This document shows, in pieces, positions 20,801 to 28,648 of a DNA stretch of 64,000 bases. Made by a program: the position numbers and the translations under genes. This DNA comes from Microvirga ossetica. GTDB taxonomy: Bacteria > Pseudomonadota > Alphaproteobacteria > Rhizobiales > Beijerinckiaceae. Where the stretch lies: the NCBI RefSeq assembly GCF_002741015.1, contig NZ_CP016616.1, forward strand, positions 4,063,501 through 4,127,500. Reading direction: 5' to 3'. Numbering within the stretch: the first letter of the stretch is position 1; every line of letters starts with the position of its first letter. The notes under the pieces were generated by a model, which saw nothing but the letters and a program-made list of their open reading frames with translations, was not told where the DNA came from and did no database searches.

Positions 20801-21463
20801 CTGGCGGAGAACGAGCCGCTGGTAGAGGGCAAGTCGGAAGCGATCCTCGGCATGGAGCTCGGTCGCGCGCCGTTCAATGCTGCACCGATCAAGACCTCGG
20901 CGGCGCTCGTCGGCGGCATTCTGCGCCTCTCGCCCTTCGTGGCCGAAAGCGGCGCTGCCACCTGGCAGGGGGCCGTCACCTTCGATCTGAAGACCCTGCA
21001 GCTCGACGCCCGCGGGGCGCTGACCGCCAAGACGTCGCCGCCGGAATGGGTCGGCGCGCCGCCATCGGTCGGCCTGAACTGGCAGGGCTCATTGACCGCG
21101 CCCGTGCGCCAGATCGATGCCGGTCCCTTCCGCAATGGGCTTGCCGCCATCGTGCTCAAGCGGGAGCTCGAGAAGATCGAGGCCTTCGAACGGGCCGCCG
21201 CCGAGCGCCAGCGCCAGATCGATGCGCAGCGCGAGGCGGAACGGCAGCGGGTCAAGGCCGCCGAGGAAGAGGCGATGCGCCAAGCCAGGGCGCGGGCGGA
21301 AGCCGAGCGGGCCCGCCGCGATGCCGAGCGGCTGCAATCGGAGCAGCAGAACCAGCCTGAGCCGGCGCCGGAACCCACGCCGTCGCAGACCTCCGCGCCG
21401 CCCTTGCCCCCACCGTTCCAGATCGCCCCGCCGCCTTCGGTCTATGGGACGCCGACGCGGTAG
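17894..21463 (+). CDS. AsmA family protein with C-terminal coiled coil
   Basis: 1189-residue envelope protein. One N-terminal transmembrane helix (ILTIIASIVILILAVAVAAP) is followed by a long beta-rich periplasmic region typical of AsmA/YhjG-like proteins, which are linked to outer-membrane assembly or lipid transport. The last roughly 110 residues switch to an Ala/Glu/Arg/Gln-rich coiled coil and then a proline-rich tail (PEPAPEPTPSQ). The start codon is TTG at 17894, preceded by GGAGAAAAGG; no ATG gives a better N-terminus. Assignment to AsmA rests on architecture and the N-terminal signature, not on a conserved catalytic residue. Confidence 0.83.
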   Translation: MRDILTIIASIVILILAVAVAAPPFITWEAHRDTIDHLIARASGTEAKTEGSIGIRLLPAPRITLGRLRLGGKTPDSPVLNADYVRAEVALMPLLQGDVRFTETRVGRADIRIPVAGDGEWRLPPDLVSGSGRARRWAIENLSVAQLLVTTQSASTGRTNQAFAENVSIEGQRLIGPWRVEGTTSGVPFRLVTGELAEDKTIQVKLSGGGDIYPRFDLDARLGLNEGMGDAATPNVSGKAKVLFGPPAQIAAAGIPIPIAVETEFKTVPGAVELNPVSLEAGEGGASLRMTGEGRIGLNEPRISLKLEGRRLDADSFILSGNGQDFKSRLQQWSLPVVHIPIDLDLKIDSIGLAQEDLSNANLRLSLDTGRARLDRIEFTAPGETRVALEGQLGLTTRGGINGKVALASNASDRLARYLARIGINSPLLRVLDGRPVEASSEIAFSNPVLSFNRLRLKTGESTLTGNVRYTAPEADERGKVEAQVAIQSLNLDDLPQLSSVFQATEKVDVGFILDARGVSAGKSPPTGRISARILSDGPALLVETLDIVDLAGANARVRGRIAPDGSGQITGKVTAQRADPLVDLLGSVWVGGISKLVPHFVREGALDLDVTSERVAPVPGSTELRLRTTAKGRVSGGPFEGRVESVDGRTESLTIGLSTDSTGRWVNRANLAGLNRPSQIDLRGTRVGSGQFNLTIAGDVAGVRIATRRPFSLSEGDDVVDSGEAEISTADIAPFLQLLGDGAGVASPVPANGRVTLGRERGATLLDINGKVANNNVQARLVAASRSEIGGEVSLERVSLPWLVAALSLNMPGDAGATAIWSTARFGQSGRLITGGQVTFRVGSVELGRGLQASRASFVVEAKSDGISLRNFDATLGSGRITGGTTITRQGAVATIVGEGSLERVPLWTLAGSTPFEAVLSGPLKFGAVGSSPSELVANLGGAGDWQVTNLRIPAADPAVFERALKRALAENEPLVEGKSEAILGMELGRAPFNAAPIKTSAALVGGILRLSPFVAESGAATWQGAVTFDLKTLQLDARGALTAKTSPPEWVGAPPSVGLNWQGSLTAPVRQIDAGPFRNGLAAIVLKRELEKIEAFERAAAERQRQIDAQREAERQRVKAAEEEAMRQARARAEAERARRDAERLQSEQQNQPEPAPEPTPSQTSAPPLPPPFQIAPPPSVYGTPTR

Positions 21464-21492
21464 AGGCGGTGAAACCAGTAAGGTGCCGGTCT

Positions 21493-21775
21493 CTCCTCCC
21501 CCTTGTGGGGAGGAGTTGGAGGTGGGGGTGTGAGCGCCATGCTGATTGAGTTCAGCACTGAGGCTACCACCGCATTCACCTCTCCCCAGTGGGGAGAGGT
21601 CGAGCGCAGCGAGGGTGAGGGGGGACAGGTTCATCCGGAGAGGGCGTAACCCCTCACCCGCCGCGCTGACGCGCGTCGACCTCTCCCTCAAGGAGAGGTG
21701 AAGCTGCGCCACACCTTCATAGGCTGTCGCCGACACCCCCACCCTTGATCCCTCCCCACAAGGGGGAGGGATAAT
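21493..21775. repeat. Cluster of family A C-rich/G-rich hairpin repeats
   Basis: The 346 bases between the AsmA gene and the isochorismatase gene contain no gene but at least four hairpins: ctcctcccccttgtggggag (21493), acctctccccagtggggaga (about 21582), acctctccctcaaggagagg (about 21689) and ccctccccacaagggggagg (about 21750). The first, with its flank to 21535, is an exact reverse-complement copy of 41381-41423. Confidence 0.8.
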
Positions 21776-21810
21776 GCCCTTACAGTGAGGCGAGAGGCTT
21801 GGATCTCACT

Positions 21811-22332
21811 TTAGAAGGCGACCATCTCAGCCTCGACCAGTTCTACGAAGCCACCGTTCCGGAGCGTGAGATTGTGATGGGCGACGATCTGCTTTGCTGA
21901 CAGCGCGGGATTGTCGAATGTCGTATGCCCGTCGTTGACCAGCGCGACGCGATAGCCGAGGCCGTGCGCGGCGCGGCAGTTCGTGTCGATGCAGTACTCG
22001 GTCTGCATGCCGGCGATCACGAGCCTTTCGATCCCGAGCGTCCGGAGACGATCATGCAGATCGGTGGAGTCGAAGGCGCTGCAGCGATCCTTGTCGACGA
22101 TCGGCTCGCCGTCCTTCGGCGCCGCGACGGGGTGGATCTCCCATCCGGGCGTACCGCGCTCCAGATCGTCGCCCGATCCGCCGTCATGCCGGACATGGAA
22201 CACGGGAATCCCGCTCGCTCGCGCCTTGTCGAGCAGTCCGGCGACACGGTTCAGCACGGCCTCGCCGTCGTAAGGGGTGGTGGCTGCGAACATCCCGCGT
22301 TGCAGGTCGATCACCAGAAGAGCTGTTGCCAT
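21811..22332 (-). CDS. Isochorismatase-like cysteine hydrolase
   Basis: 173-residue hydrolase of the isochorismatase/nicotinamidase fold. The triad is visible: Asp in ALLVIDLQRGMF, Lys in IVDKDRCSAF and nucleophile Cys in GMQTEYCIDT, with the cis-peptide region VIAGMQTE. The ATG at 22332 is chosen over an upstream TTG. Substrates in this family range from isochorismate to nicotinamide, N-carbamoyl compounds and ureides; nothing nearby narrows it down. Confidence 0.87.
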   Translation of the reverse strand: MATALLVIDLQRGMFAATTPYDGEAVLNRVAGLLDKARASGIPVFHVRHDGGSGDDLERGTPGWEIHPVAAPKDGEPIVDKDRCSAFDSTDLHDRLRTLGIERLVIAGMQTEYCIDTNCRAAHGLGYRVALVNDGHTTFDNPALSAKQIVAHHNLTLRNGGFVELVEAEMVAF

Positions 22333-22362
22333 TGCGCATATCCCCAAACGCTGACGAGCAAA

Positions 22363-22599
22363 TCACATTGCGGGATCGGTGCTCAAGCGGCGGCGCAAAT
22401 CGTCGAGTACGAAGACCCGGATGGCGGAGGAGAGGTTCTGCTCGCCCCGTTCCGCATCGATGCGCCCGATCAGGGCCTGGATGGAGAGCTTATCCCGCTC
22501 GGCGATTTCGCGCAGGCTCTGCCAGAAGGGCTCCTCGAGCGATATGCTCGTCCGGTGGCCGGCGATGGAGACGGAGCGCTTGACGATGGTGAAGCCCAT
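22363..22599 (-). CDS. Ribbon-helix-helix domain protein
   Basis: 78-residue protein containing a ribbon-helix-helix-type domain (KRSVSIAGHRTSISLEEPFW, then LREIAERDKLSIQALI). Such proteins are usually small DNA-binding regulators. Its ATG directly abuts the TGA stop of the DUF4169 gene upstream, so fumC, DUF4169 and RHH form one transcription unit, an arrangement common in Rhizobiales. No target can be deduced. Confidence 0.83.
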   Translation of the reverse strand: MGFTIVKRSVSIAGHRTSISLEEPFWQSLREIAERDKLSIQALIGRIDAERGEQNLSSAIRVFVLDDLRRRLSTDPAM

Positions 22600-22788
22600 T
22601 CACGGCTTCTCGTTGTCGTCGCGCTGATGCGAGTCGAGCCGGCTTTTCGCCAGGTCCTGCTCGGCTTTTGTCAGCTTCTTCTCCGCCTTGGTGCGGCCGA
22701 AGCTGACGCGGTTCTCGGCGGCGCGGGCCTCTTTCTCGGCCCGCGCCTTCTGTTTGCGCGCCTGGCGCAGATTGACGATCTCGGCCAT
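22600..22788 (-). CDS. DUF4169 family protein
   Basis: 62-residue, highly charged protein beginning MAEIVNLRQARKQKARAEKE, the signature of DUF4169, followed by an Arg/Lys/Glu-rich helix (FGRTKAEKKLTKAEQDLAKS). Function unknown. It starts 15 bases after fumC and ends directly against the RHH gene. Longer upstream extension of the frame is rejected because it overlaps fumC. Confidence 0.83.
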   Translation of the reverse strand: MAEIVNLRQARKQKARAEKEARAAENRVSFGRTKAEKKLTKAEQDLAKSRLDSHQRDDNEKP

Positions 22789-22802
22789 GGCGCGGTTTTC
22801 TC

Positions 22803-24197
22803 TCACTCGCCCGGCGACAGCATGGTCTCGGGGCGCACGACGGCGTGGAAGTGATCCTCCTCGACGCCAGCCTTGAGAGCCTCTTCCTTCAGGGTCGTGC
22901 CGTTCTTGTGCGCCGACTTCGCAATGGCTGCCGCCTTGTCGTAGCCGATGGACGGAGCGAGCGCCGTCACGAGCATCAGCGAGCGCTGCATCAGCTCGCT
23001 GAGGCGCTCCCTGTTCGGCTCGATGCCGACGACGCAATTGTCGGTGAAGCTGATCGCGCCATCCGCGATCAGGCGGATCGACTGCAGCACCGCGTTCACG
23101 ATCACCGGCTTGAACACGTTGAGCTCGAAATGGCCCTGGCTGCCGGCGAAGGTCACCGTGGTCTGGTTGCCGGCCACCTGGCAGCACAGCATCGTCATGG
23201 CCTCGGCCTGGGTCGGGTTGACCTTGCCCGGCATGATCGACGAGCCGGGCTCGTTTTCGGGCAACGAGATCTCGCCGATGCCGGAGCGCGGGCCGGAGCC
23301 CATCAGGCGGATGTCGTTGGCGATCTTGAACAGACCGGCGGCGAGGCTCGCCAGCGCGCCGTGGGTGAAGACGAGAGCGTCGTTGGAAGCGAGGGCCTCG
23401 AACTTGTTCGGCGCCGAGGTGAAGGGCAGGGCGGTCAGCTCGACCACCTTCGCGGCGAAGCGATCCGCGAATTCTGGGTGGGCATTGAGGCCCGTGCCGA
23501 CGGCGGTGCCGCCCTGGGCGAGGGCATAGATGCCGGGCAGCGTCGCCTCGATGCGGGCGATGCCGAGCTGGATCTGCGCCGCGTAGCCGGAGAATTCCTG
23601 GCCGAGGGTGACCGGGGTCGCGTCCTGCAGATGGGTGCGGCCGATCTTCACGATATCCTTGTAGGCCTCCGCCTTGTCGTTCAGCGCCTTGAGCAGGTGC
23701 TTGAGGGCGGGAACGAGCCGGTCATGGATCTCGCGGGCGACCGCGATGTGCATGGCGGTGGGGAACGAGTCGTTCGACGACTGGCCCATGTTCACGTGGT
23801 CGTTCGGGTGAACCGGCTTCTTGCTGCCGCGCTCGCCGCCGAGGCGCTCGATGGCGAGGTTCGAGAGCACCTCGTTCATGTTCATGTTGGACTGGGTGCC
23901 CGAGCCGGTCTGGTAGACCACGAGCGGGAATTCGTCGTCGTACTTGCCCTGCACCACGTCGGCTGCGGCCGCGGCGATGGCATCGGCCAGGCGCGGCTCC
24001 AGCTTGCCGAGATCCTTGTTCACAAGGGCGGAGGCCTGCTTCACGATGGCCAGAGCATGGACCAGCGGAAGCGGCATCCGGTCCGTCCCGATACGGAAAT
24101 TCTGGAGTGAGCGCTGCGTCTGCGCACCCCAGAGCTTGTCGGCGGCGACCTCGATGGGGCCGAAGGTATCGGTTTCGATGCGGGTTGAGGGCGACAT
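22803..24197 (-). CDS. fumC: Class II fumarate hydratase
   Basis: 464-residue fumarase (fumarate + water to L-malate, TCA cycle), oxygen-stable homotetramer. Signature [13 protein letters not shown] carries the catalytic Ser loop; the N-terminal block [20 protein letters not shown] and VNPNDHVN-type motif [18 protein letters not shown] are present. It heads the fumC-DUF4169-RHH operon. It is divergent from the P450 gene with about 90 bases between starts. Confidence 0.96.
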   Translation of the reverse strand: MSPSTRIETDTFGPIEVAADKLWGAQTQRSLQNFRIGTDRMPLPLVHALAIVKQASALVNKDLGKLEPRLADAIAAAAADVVQGKYDDEFPLVVYQTGSGTQSNMNMNEVLSNLAIERLGGERGSKKPVHPNDHVNMGQSSNDSFPTAMHIAVAREIHDRLVPALKHLLKALNDKAEAYKDIVKIGRTHLQDATPVTLGQEFSGYAAQIQLGIARIEATLPGIYALAQGGTAVGTGLNAHPEFADRFAAKVVELTALPFTSAPNKFEALASNDALVFTHGALASLAAGLFKIANDIRLMGSGPRSGIGEISLPENEPGSSIMPGKVNPTQAEAMTMLCCQVAGNQTTVTFAGSQGHFELNVFKPVIVNAVLQSIRLIADGAISFTDNCVVGIEPNRERLSELMQRSLMLVTALAPSIGYDKAAAIAKSAHKNGTTLKEEALKAGVEEDHFHAVVRPETMLSPGE

Positions 24198-24286
24198 CCT
24201 GACCTCTTTCGATGGAGTTGCGTGTTCTTATCTCAAATGGTGGCGCTCGCAACTGCGAACGCGCATCGGAGGCCTTGGAAAATCGC

Positions 24287-25702
24287 ATGAGCGACACCCT
24301 GGAAGCGCCGCTGTTCCGCCCGCCCCATCCCAAGCCCCGCACCGAGCCTCTCGGGATGGTGGCTTTCCTGCGCGCCGTGCGCGAGAACCCCCTGAACACC
24401 TGGATGGAGGCGCATTTCGAGGATCTCGTCCTGACCGGCGAGGGGGCGCTCGGGCGGATGACCGTGGTCAACGACCCGGCCATCATCCGCCACATCCTCG
24501 TGGACAATGCCGCCAATTATCGGAAGGACGACCTGCAGATCCGGATCCTGGCGCCGGGCCTGGGCAGGGGACTGGTGACGGCCGAGGGCGACGAATGGCG
24601 GCTCCAGCGCCGCACCATCGCGCCGATCTTCACGCCGCGCCATGTGGGCAGCTTCTTTCCGGCCATGGTCGAGGCCGCCGATCGTGTCGTCAGGCGCTGG
24701 CAGCGGCGTCCGGGCGGCCGCGTGGTCGATGCCTCGCTCGAAATGACCCGGGTCACCCTCGACGTGCTGGAGCGGACGATCTTCACCCACGGCGTACCGA
24801 AGGAACCGGATGCGCTCGGCCGCGCCATCACCCGCTACTTCAACAGCCTGGGACGAGTCGATCCTCTCGACATCTTCGGCTTCCCGGACTGGGTGCCGCG
24901 GATCGGGCGCCTGCGGGCGCGTCCCTCGATCCGCTTCTTCGAGGAGACGGTCAACGAGCTGATCGAGGCCCGAAAGGCGCTCCTCGCCAGCGGAGAGCCC
25001 GCGCCGCGCGATCTTCTGACCCTGCTGCTCGAGGCGGCGGATCCGGAAACCGGCAAGGGCCTGACCGACATCGAGGTGCGGACGAACATCGTCACCTTCA
25101 TCGGTGCCGGGCACGAGACGACGGCGAACGCGCTCTCCTGGTCGCTCTACCTGCTCTCCCAGGACGAGCGGGCCCGTGAGCGGGTGGAGCAGGAAGTAGA
25201 CGAGGTGCTCGGGGAGGGGCCGATCGAGCCGCAGCATCTGGAACGGCTCGTCTACACGCGTGCCGTCATCGACGAGGCCGTGCGGCTCTATCCGCCGGCG
25301 CCTTACATGAGCCGGACCGCCATCGCCGACGACCGGATCGGAGATCTGGAGATTCCGGCGGGCTCGATGGTCGTGATTGCGCCTTATGTCCTCCATCGCC
25401 ACAAGAAGCTCTGGGACGAGCCGGACGCCTTCCGGCCCGAACGTTTCCTGCCGGACAACCGCGGCGGGATCGACCGCTTCGCCTATCTGCCGTTCGGAGC
25501 CGGCCCCCGGGTCTGCATCGGCGCGAGCTTCTCGCTGCAGGAAGCCGTGATCGTCCTGGCGACCATCGCGCGCTCCGTGCGGCTCGATCTCGTGGAGGGG
25601 CACGAGGTCGTGCCCGTGCAGCGCATCACCTTGAGGCCACGGGGCGGACTGCCCATGCGCCTGACACAGCGCGCTCGCAAGGAGGCGCCGGCAGCGGCGT
25701 GA
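24287..25702 (+). CDS. Cytochrome P450
   Basis: 471-residue haem-thiolate monooxygenase. The I-helix oxygen-activation motif is FIGAGHETTANALSW, the K-helix ExxR lies in DEAVRLYPPAPYM, and the haem loop FGAGPRVCIGASF places the axial ligand at Cys410. No transmembrane anchor, as expected for a soluble bacterial P450. The ATG at 24287 follows TTGGAAAA and a GGAGG further upstream. No ferredoxin or reductase gene is adjacent, so electron partners come from elsewhere. The pattern resembles CYP102/CYP4-like fatty-acid hydroxylase groups, but the substrate cannot be assigned. Confidence 0.92.
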   Translation: MSDTLEAPLFRPPHPKPRTEPLGMVAFLRAVRENPLNTWMEAHFEDLVLTGEGALGRMTVVNDPAIIRHILVDNAANYRKDDLQIRILAPGLGRGLVTAEGDEWRLQRRTIAPIFTPRHVGSFFPAMVEAADRVVRRWQRRPGGRVVDASLEMTRVTLDVLERTIFTHGVPKEPDALGRAITRYFNSLGRVDPLDIFGFPDWVPRIGRLRARPSIRFFEETVNELIEARKALLASGEPAPRDLLTLLLEAADPETGKGLTDIEVRTNIVTFIGAGHETTANALSWSLYLLSQDERARERVEQEVDEVLGEGPIEPQHLERLVYTRAVIDEAVRLYPPAPYMSRTAIADDRIGDLEIPAGSMVVIAPYVLHRHKKLWDEPDAFRPERFLPDNRGGIDRFAYLPFGAGPRVCIGASFSLQEAVIVLATIARSVRLDLVEGHEVVPVQRITLRPRGGLPMRLTQRARKEAPAAA

Positions 25703-25722
25703 ATTGAGAGAATGGAAAGGGC

Positions 25723-26340
25723 TTAATTCTTCTTGCGAAAGGCGTCGAGGCTGACGACCTCGGCGCTGCCGGCGGCGGAGTCCGCCGCGTCGGTCTTCTC
25801 ATCGCCTTCGCCGGCATCGTCGGCCTCTGCCTTCGCAGCAGGAGCCTTCTCCGCGGCCGGCTTCTTGTCAGCTGCGGGTGCGGGTTTGCGGGGCTGCTTC
25901 AGCTCCACCGGCTCGGAAGCGCTGCCGCGAATGGGATGCGGTGCGGCGGGAGCCTCTTCGGCATCCTCGTCTTCATCCTCGTCCTGGCTGTCGAACTTCA
26001 GGCCGAACTGCACCGAGGGATCGAAGAAACCGGTGAGCGCATCGAAGGGGATCAGCAGCCGCTCCGGGATGCCTGAGAAGGACAGCCCGACCTCGAAGGT
26101 GTGCTCGGTGACGTTGAGATCCCAGAACTGGTGCTGGAGAACGATGGTCATCTCCTGAGGATACTTTTCGCGCAGGCGGTTCGAGAGGCGAACGCCGGGA
26201 AAATCCGTCTGGAAGGAGATGTAGAAGTGGTGCTCGCCCGGAAGCCCTTCCTTGGCATCGATCAACACCTTGCGCACGACACCCTTCAGGGCGTCCTGCA
26301 CCAGAAGATCGTAGCGGATCAGGTCTTTACCACCGGCCAT
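25723..26340 (-). CDS. sspB: SspB-family ClpXP adaptor protein
   Basis: 205-residue SspB-type adaptor that tethers ssrA-tagged proteins to ClpXP. The N-terminal substrate-binding domain (about residues 1-125) is conserved, e.g. GEHHFYISFQTDFPGV and FEVGLSFSGIPERLLIPF. A long acidic, Ala/Pro-rich linker follows, ending in the short ClpX-binding tail EVVSLDAFRKKN. The alphaproteobacterial form differs from E. coli SspB but plays the same role. It begins about 20 bases after the end of ssrA on the same strand, so tmRNA and its tag-binding adaptor are neighbours. Confidence 0.93.
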   Translation of the reverse strand: MAGGKDLIRYDLLVQDALKGVVRKVLIDAKEGLPGEHHFYISFQTDFPGVRLSNRLREKYPQEMTIVLQHQFWDLNVTEHTFEVGLSFSGIPERLLIPFDALTGFFDPSVQFGLKFDSQDEDEDEDAEEAPAAPHPIRGSASEPVELKQPRKPAPAADKKPAAEKAPAAKAEADDAGEGDEKTDAADSAAGSAEVVSLDAFRKKN

Positions 26341-26356
26341 AAGCGAGCCCTTGCAG

Positions 26357-26392
26357 AAACAAAAGTGGAGGCTTCTGTTGCCAGGTGCCTCC
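26357..26392 (-). terminator. Rho-independent terminator of ssrA
   Basis: On the minus strand GGAGGC (26392-26387) pairs with GCCTCC (26372-26367), followed by acttttgttt. It lies between the tmRNA coding piece and sspB. Confidence 0.75.
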
Positions 26393-26683
26393 GGACCCCG
26401 CCTTACGGTGCTAACCGCAAGGGCTTTGATTCGGTGTTAGGGACCGCTTACGCAGCCACTGCAACCGGAGCATAGTTGTCGTTGGCAACTATAGATTCGG
26501 CCCGATAACGGCGGAACCATGCCGAGCAAAAGCCTATCCTTTACGCCCTCGTCGATCCTATTTCGCCCCCGCCAAAACCCAAACGTGGCCTGGGCTTTGG
26601 TGGAGGCGCCGGGTACCGCCCCCGGGTCCGATAGGTTTATTCCGATAGCCGTTTATCGCCATAGTCGGTCTCGCGACCGACAG
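26360..26683 (-). ncRNA. ssrA: tmRNA, circularly permuted two-piece type
   Basis: Transfer-messenger RNA that rescues stalled ribosomes. The gene reads acceptor piece first. The acceptor 3' strand CGCCTCC plus A and CCA ends at 26598. After a 27-base spacer, the coding piece starts at 26570 with GGGGGCG, which pairs perfectly with the acceptor strand and gives a G3-U70 pair, the alanine identity. The tag frame at 26486-26448 encodes ANDNYAPVAVAA then TAA, a typical alphaproteobacterial tag. GATAGG in the coding piece can pair with CCTATC in the acceptor piece (helix 2). T-arm is CCGGG/CCCGG with a non-canonical loop GGCGGTA. Exact 5' and 3' ends are estimates. Confidence 0.93.
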
Positions 26684-26687
26684 GCTC

Positions 26688-26715
26688 AATATAGGTGGCG
26701 CGGACGGATTTTGAA
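26688..26715 (-). promoter_or_regulatory. Probable ssrA promoter
   Basis: Minus-strand TTCAAA (26715-26710) and TATATT (26693-26688) with a 16-base spacer, ending about 7 bases before a perfect GTCGGTC/GACCGAC hairpin that probably opens the acceptor piece. Confidence 0.5.
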
Positions 26716-26796
26716 AGGTCGGTTGTCCCCACTCTTCGCTCAAAAGCGACTCGGCACCCCTCGCGCGGTGCCTTATGATTGGCCGAGGAGCACCCT

Positions 26797-27591
26797 ATGC
26801 AAGCCTATCTCGATCTGATCCGCCGCATCATGGATGAAGGCGTCCGCAAGGACGACCGGACCGGAACCGGGACGATTTCCGTCTTCGGCCATCAGATGCG
26901 TTTCGATCTCAGCGAGGGCTTTCCGCTCGTCACCACGAAGAAGCTGCACCTGCGCTCCATCATTCATGAACTGCTGTGGTTCCTGAAGGGCGACACCAAT
27001 ATCCGTTACCTGAAGGAGAACGGTGTTTCGATCTGGGACGAATGGGCCGACGAGAACGGCGATCTCGGCCCGGTCTACGGCAAGCAATGGCGCTCCTGGG
27101 CGAAGCCCGACGGCGGCAGCGTCGACCAGATCCGCTGGGTGCTCGAGGAGATCCGCCGCAACCCCGACAGCCGCCGCCTCATCGTCTCGGCCTGGAACCC
27201 GGCCGAACTCGACAAGATGGCGCTCGCGCCCTGTCATTGCCTGTTTCAGTTCTATGTTGCGGAAGGGCGGCTGTCCTGCCAGCTCTACCAGCGCTCGGCG
27301 GACGTTTTTCTCGGCGTTCCCTTCAACATCGCGTCCTATGCGCTCCTCACCCACATGATGGCCCAGGCGACCGGCCTGCAGCCGGGCGATTTCGTCCACT
27401 CCTTCGGCGATGCGCATCTCTATCTGAACCATCTCGAGCAGGCGCGCCTCCAGCTCTCGCGCGATCCGCGGCCGCTGCCGAAGCTGCGCCTCAACCCGGC
27501 CGTACGCTCGCTCTTCGATTTCACCTTCGACGACATCGCCATCGAGAACTACGATCCGCATCCCGCCATCAAGGCTCCTGTCGCGGTCTGA
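26797..27591 (+). CDS. thyA: Thymidylate synthase
   Basis: 264-residue ThyA, converting dUMP to dTMP with methylenetetrahydrofolate as methyl donor and reductant. Length equals E. coli ThyA and the nucleophile is Cys146 in [11 protein letters not shown]; the N-terminal [17 protein letters not shown] phosphate/folate loop is present. The ATG at 26797 follows GAGGAG. The reaction yields dihydrofolate, which the product of folA (28645) recycles, and the two genes lie in one cluster. Confidence 0.97.
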   Translation: MQAYLDLIRRIMDEGVRKDDRTGTGTISVFGHQMRFDLSEGFPLVTTKKLHLRSIIHELLWFLKGDTNIRYLKENGVSIWDEWADENGDLGPVYGKQWRSWAKPDGGSVDQIRWVLEEIRRNPDSRRLIVSAWNPAELDKMALAPCHCLFQFYVAEGRLSCQLYQRSADVFLGVPFNIASYALLTHMMAQATGLQPGDFVHSFGDAHLYLNHLEQARLQLSRDPRPLPKLRLNPAVRSLFDFTFDDIAIENYDPHPAIKAPVAV

Positions 27592-27596
27592 TCTCC

Positions 27597-27899
27597 ATGA
27601 CGCGGCGCGAGGCCATCGAAAGCGCCGTGCGCATCCTCGCGCCGCGTATCCCACGCCATGAATTCGACGCCGTCACGGACCATGCCCTCGGCAGCCGCGG
27701 CCTCTACACGGCTACTCCCGAGGTGGCGGCCTGGCTGTCGCTGACGGCCTATATCCGGCACCGGCTGACCGATTACGACGAGCTTCTCGACGACGGCTAC
27801 GACGCCGAGAGCGCCCGCTTCTTCGTGCTCGACGATATGAACGGGGTTCTAGAGGAATGGGGCTCGCCAAGGCGGGTCTCGGGGGAGGAGGGCGAGTGA
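27597..27899 (+). CDS. DUF2293 domain-containing protein
   Basis: 100-residue protein starting 5 bases after thyA. It carries the pattern LAPRIPRHEFDAVTDHALGS, LSLTAYIRHRLTDYDELLDD and GYDAESARFFVL that I associate with DUF2293, a small family of unknown function common in Rhizobiales. Probably co-transcribed with thyA. No catalytic residues can be assigned. Confidence 0.8.
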   Translation: MTRREAIESAVRILAPRIPRHEFDAVTDHALGSRGLYTATPEVAAWLSLTAYIRHRLTDYDELLDDGYDAESARFFVLDDMNGVLEEWGSPRRVSGEEGE

Positions 27900-27980
27900 G
27901 GCCCGCGCGTCACGTCGCTTTCGCCACCGCGCTCCAGGGGAAACTGGGACCGCGAAATGCGGACTGGATTTCATAACATG

Positions 27981-28004
27981 CGATTATTATACTTGTTATA
28001 ATCG
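27981..28004 (+). promoter_or_regulatory. Palindromic promoter/operator of the AbrB-Doc module
   Basis: Inverted repeat CGATTAT...ATAATCG in a local AT-rich island 22 bases before the antitoxin ATG. TATAAT at 27997-28002 is a consensus -10 box inside the right arm. The -35 region is weak. This is the expected place for autoregulation by an AbrB-fold antitoxin. Confidence 0.6.
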
Positions 28005-28025
28005 CTTTCATTTCGAGGTCTCGTC

Positions 28026-28253
28026 ATGACGGTTGAAGTCAAGGTTACCCAGGTTGGCTCGTCGCTCGGCGTCGTGCTTCCCAGATCCGTCCTCGACCGC
28101 CTGAAGGTCGGAAAGGGTGACCATCTGCATGTGGTTGAGACCGCGACAGGAATCATTCTGACACCGCTCGATCCAGAGGTGCAGGAACAGTTGAAGGCGA
28201 TGGACGAGGTCATCGTCGAGTATCGCGAAACGCTCGATGCCCTCTCCAAATGA
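28026..28253 (+). CDS. AbrB/MazE/SpoVT-fold antitoxin
   Basis: 75-residue protein with a swapped-hairpin AbrB-type DNA-binding N-terminus (VTQVGSSLGVVLPRSVLDRL, then VGKGDHLHVVET) and a short acidic C-terminal tail that would bind the toxin. It overlaps the Doc gene by four bases (ATGA), the standard antitoxin-first type II layout. The upstream palindrome is a likely autoregulatory operator. The PHD antitoxin usually paired with Doc is replaced here by an AbrB-type protein. Confidence 0.88.
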   Translation: MTVEVKVTQVGSSLGVVLPRSVLDRLKVGKGDHLHVVETATGIILTPLDPEVQEQLKAMDEVIVEYRETLDALSK

Positions 28254-28648
28254 CCGAGCCACGATGGATCAGCCGTCAGGCCTTGCTGCTCAAGCATGCC
28301 GAATCCCTTCGTCTCTTCGGCGGAGCGGACGGACTTCGCGACGAGGGGATGCTGGATTCGGCGCGGGCACGGCCGGTCAACGCGTGGTCGTATCGGGGTG
28401 AGGCGGGCATCGCGCAATTGGCGGCGGCCTATGCCTTCGGCCTGAGCAAAAATCATCCCTTCATCGATGGCAACAAGCGCGCGGCGTTCATCGCCTGTGT
28501 CGGCTTCTTGAAGCTGAACGGCCTCAATCTTGTGGCGTCTCAGCTCGAAGCGTACCGAACGATGATCGATCTTGCAGCCGGCGCCATGAGCGAAGAGGAG
28601 TTTGCGGCGTGGATCCAGGCAAACATCGAAGCACGGCCGGCCCTATGA
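28250..28648 (+). CDS. Doc-family (Fic-fold) toxin
   Basis: 132-residue death-on-curing type toxin. The Fic/Doc motif is HPFIDGNKRAAF near residue 72, matching the HxFx(D/N)xNKR kinase-type Doc motif, and the N-terminal SRQALLLKHAESLRLFGG and GLRDEGMLDSARARP blocks are typical. Doc phosphorylates and inactivates EF-Tu in the phage P1 case; activity here is inferred. It begins within the antitoxin stop codon, and its own stop overlaps the ATG of folA, so the TA pair and folA form one translationally coupled string. Confidence 0.9.
   Translation: MTEPRWISRQALLLKHAESLRLFGGADGLRDEGMLDSARARPVNAWSYRGEAGIAQLAAAYAFGLSKNHPFIDGNKRAAFIACVGFLKLNGLNLVASQLEAYRTMIDLAAGAMSEEEFAAWIQANIEARPAL

Noticed and set aside
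24287..25702. P450 as part of a biosynthetic cluster
   Set aside because: Neighbours are fumC and sspB/ssrA, all core genes; no redox partner or tailoring enzymes.
26519..26818. 99-codon frame upstream of thyA
   Set aside because: Lies across the tmRNA acceptor piece and promoter; not coding.
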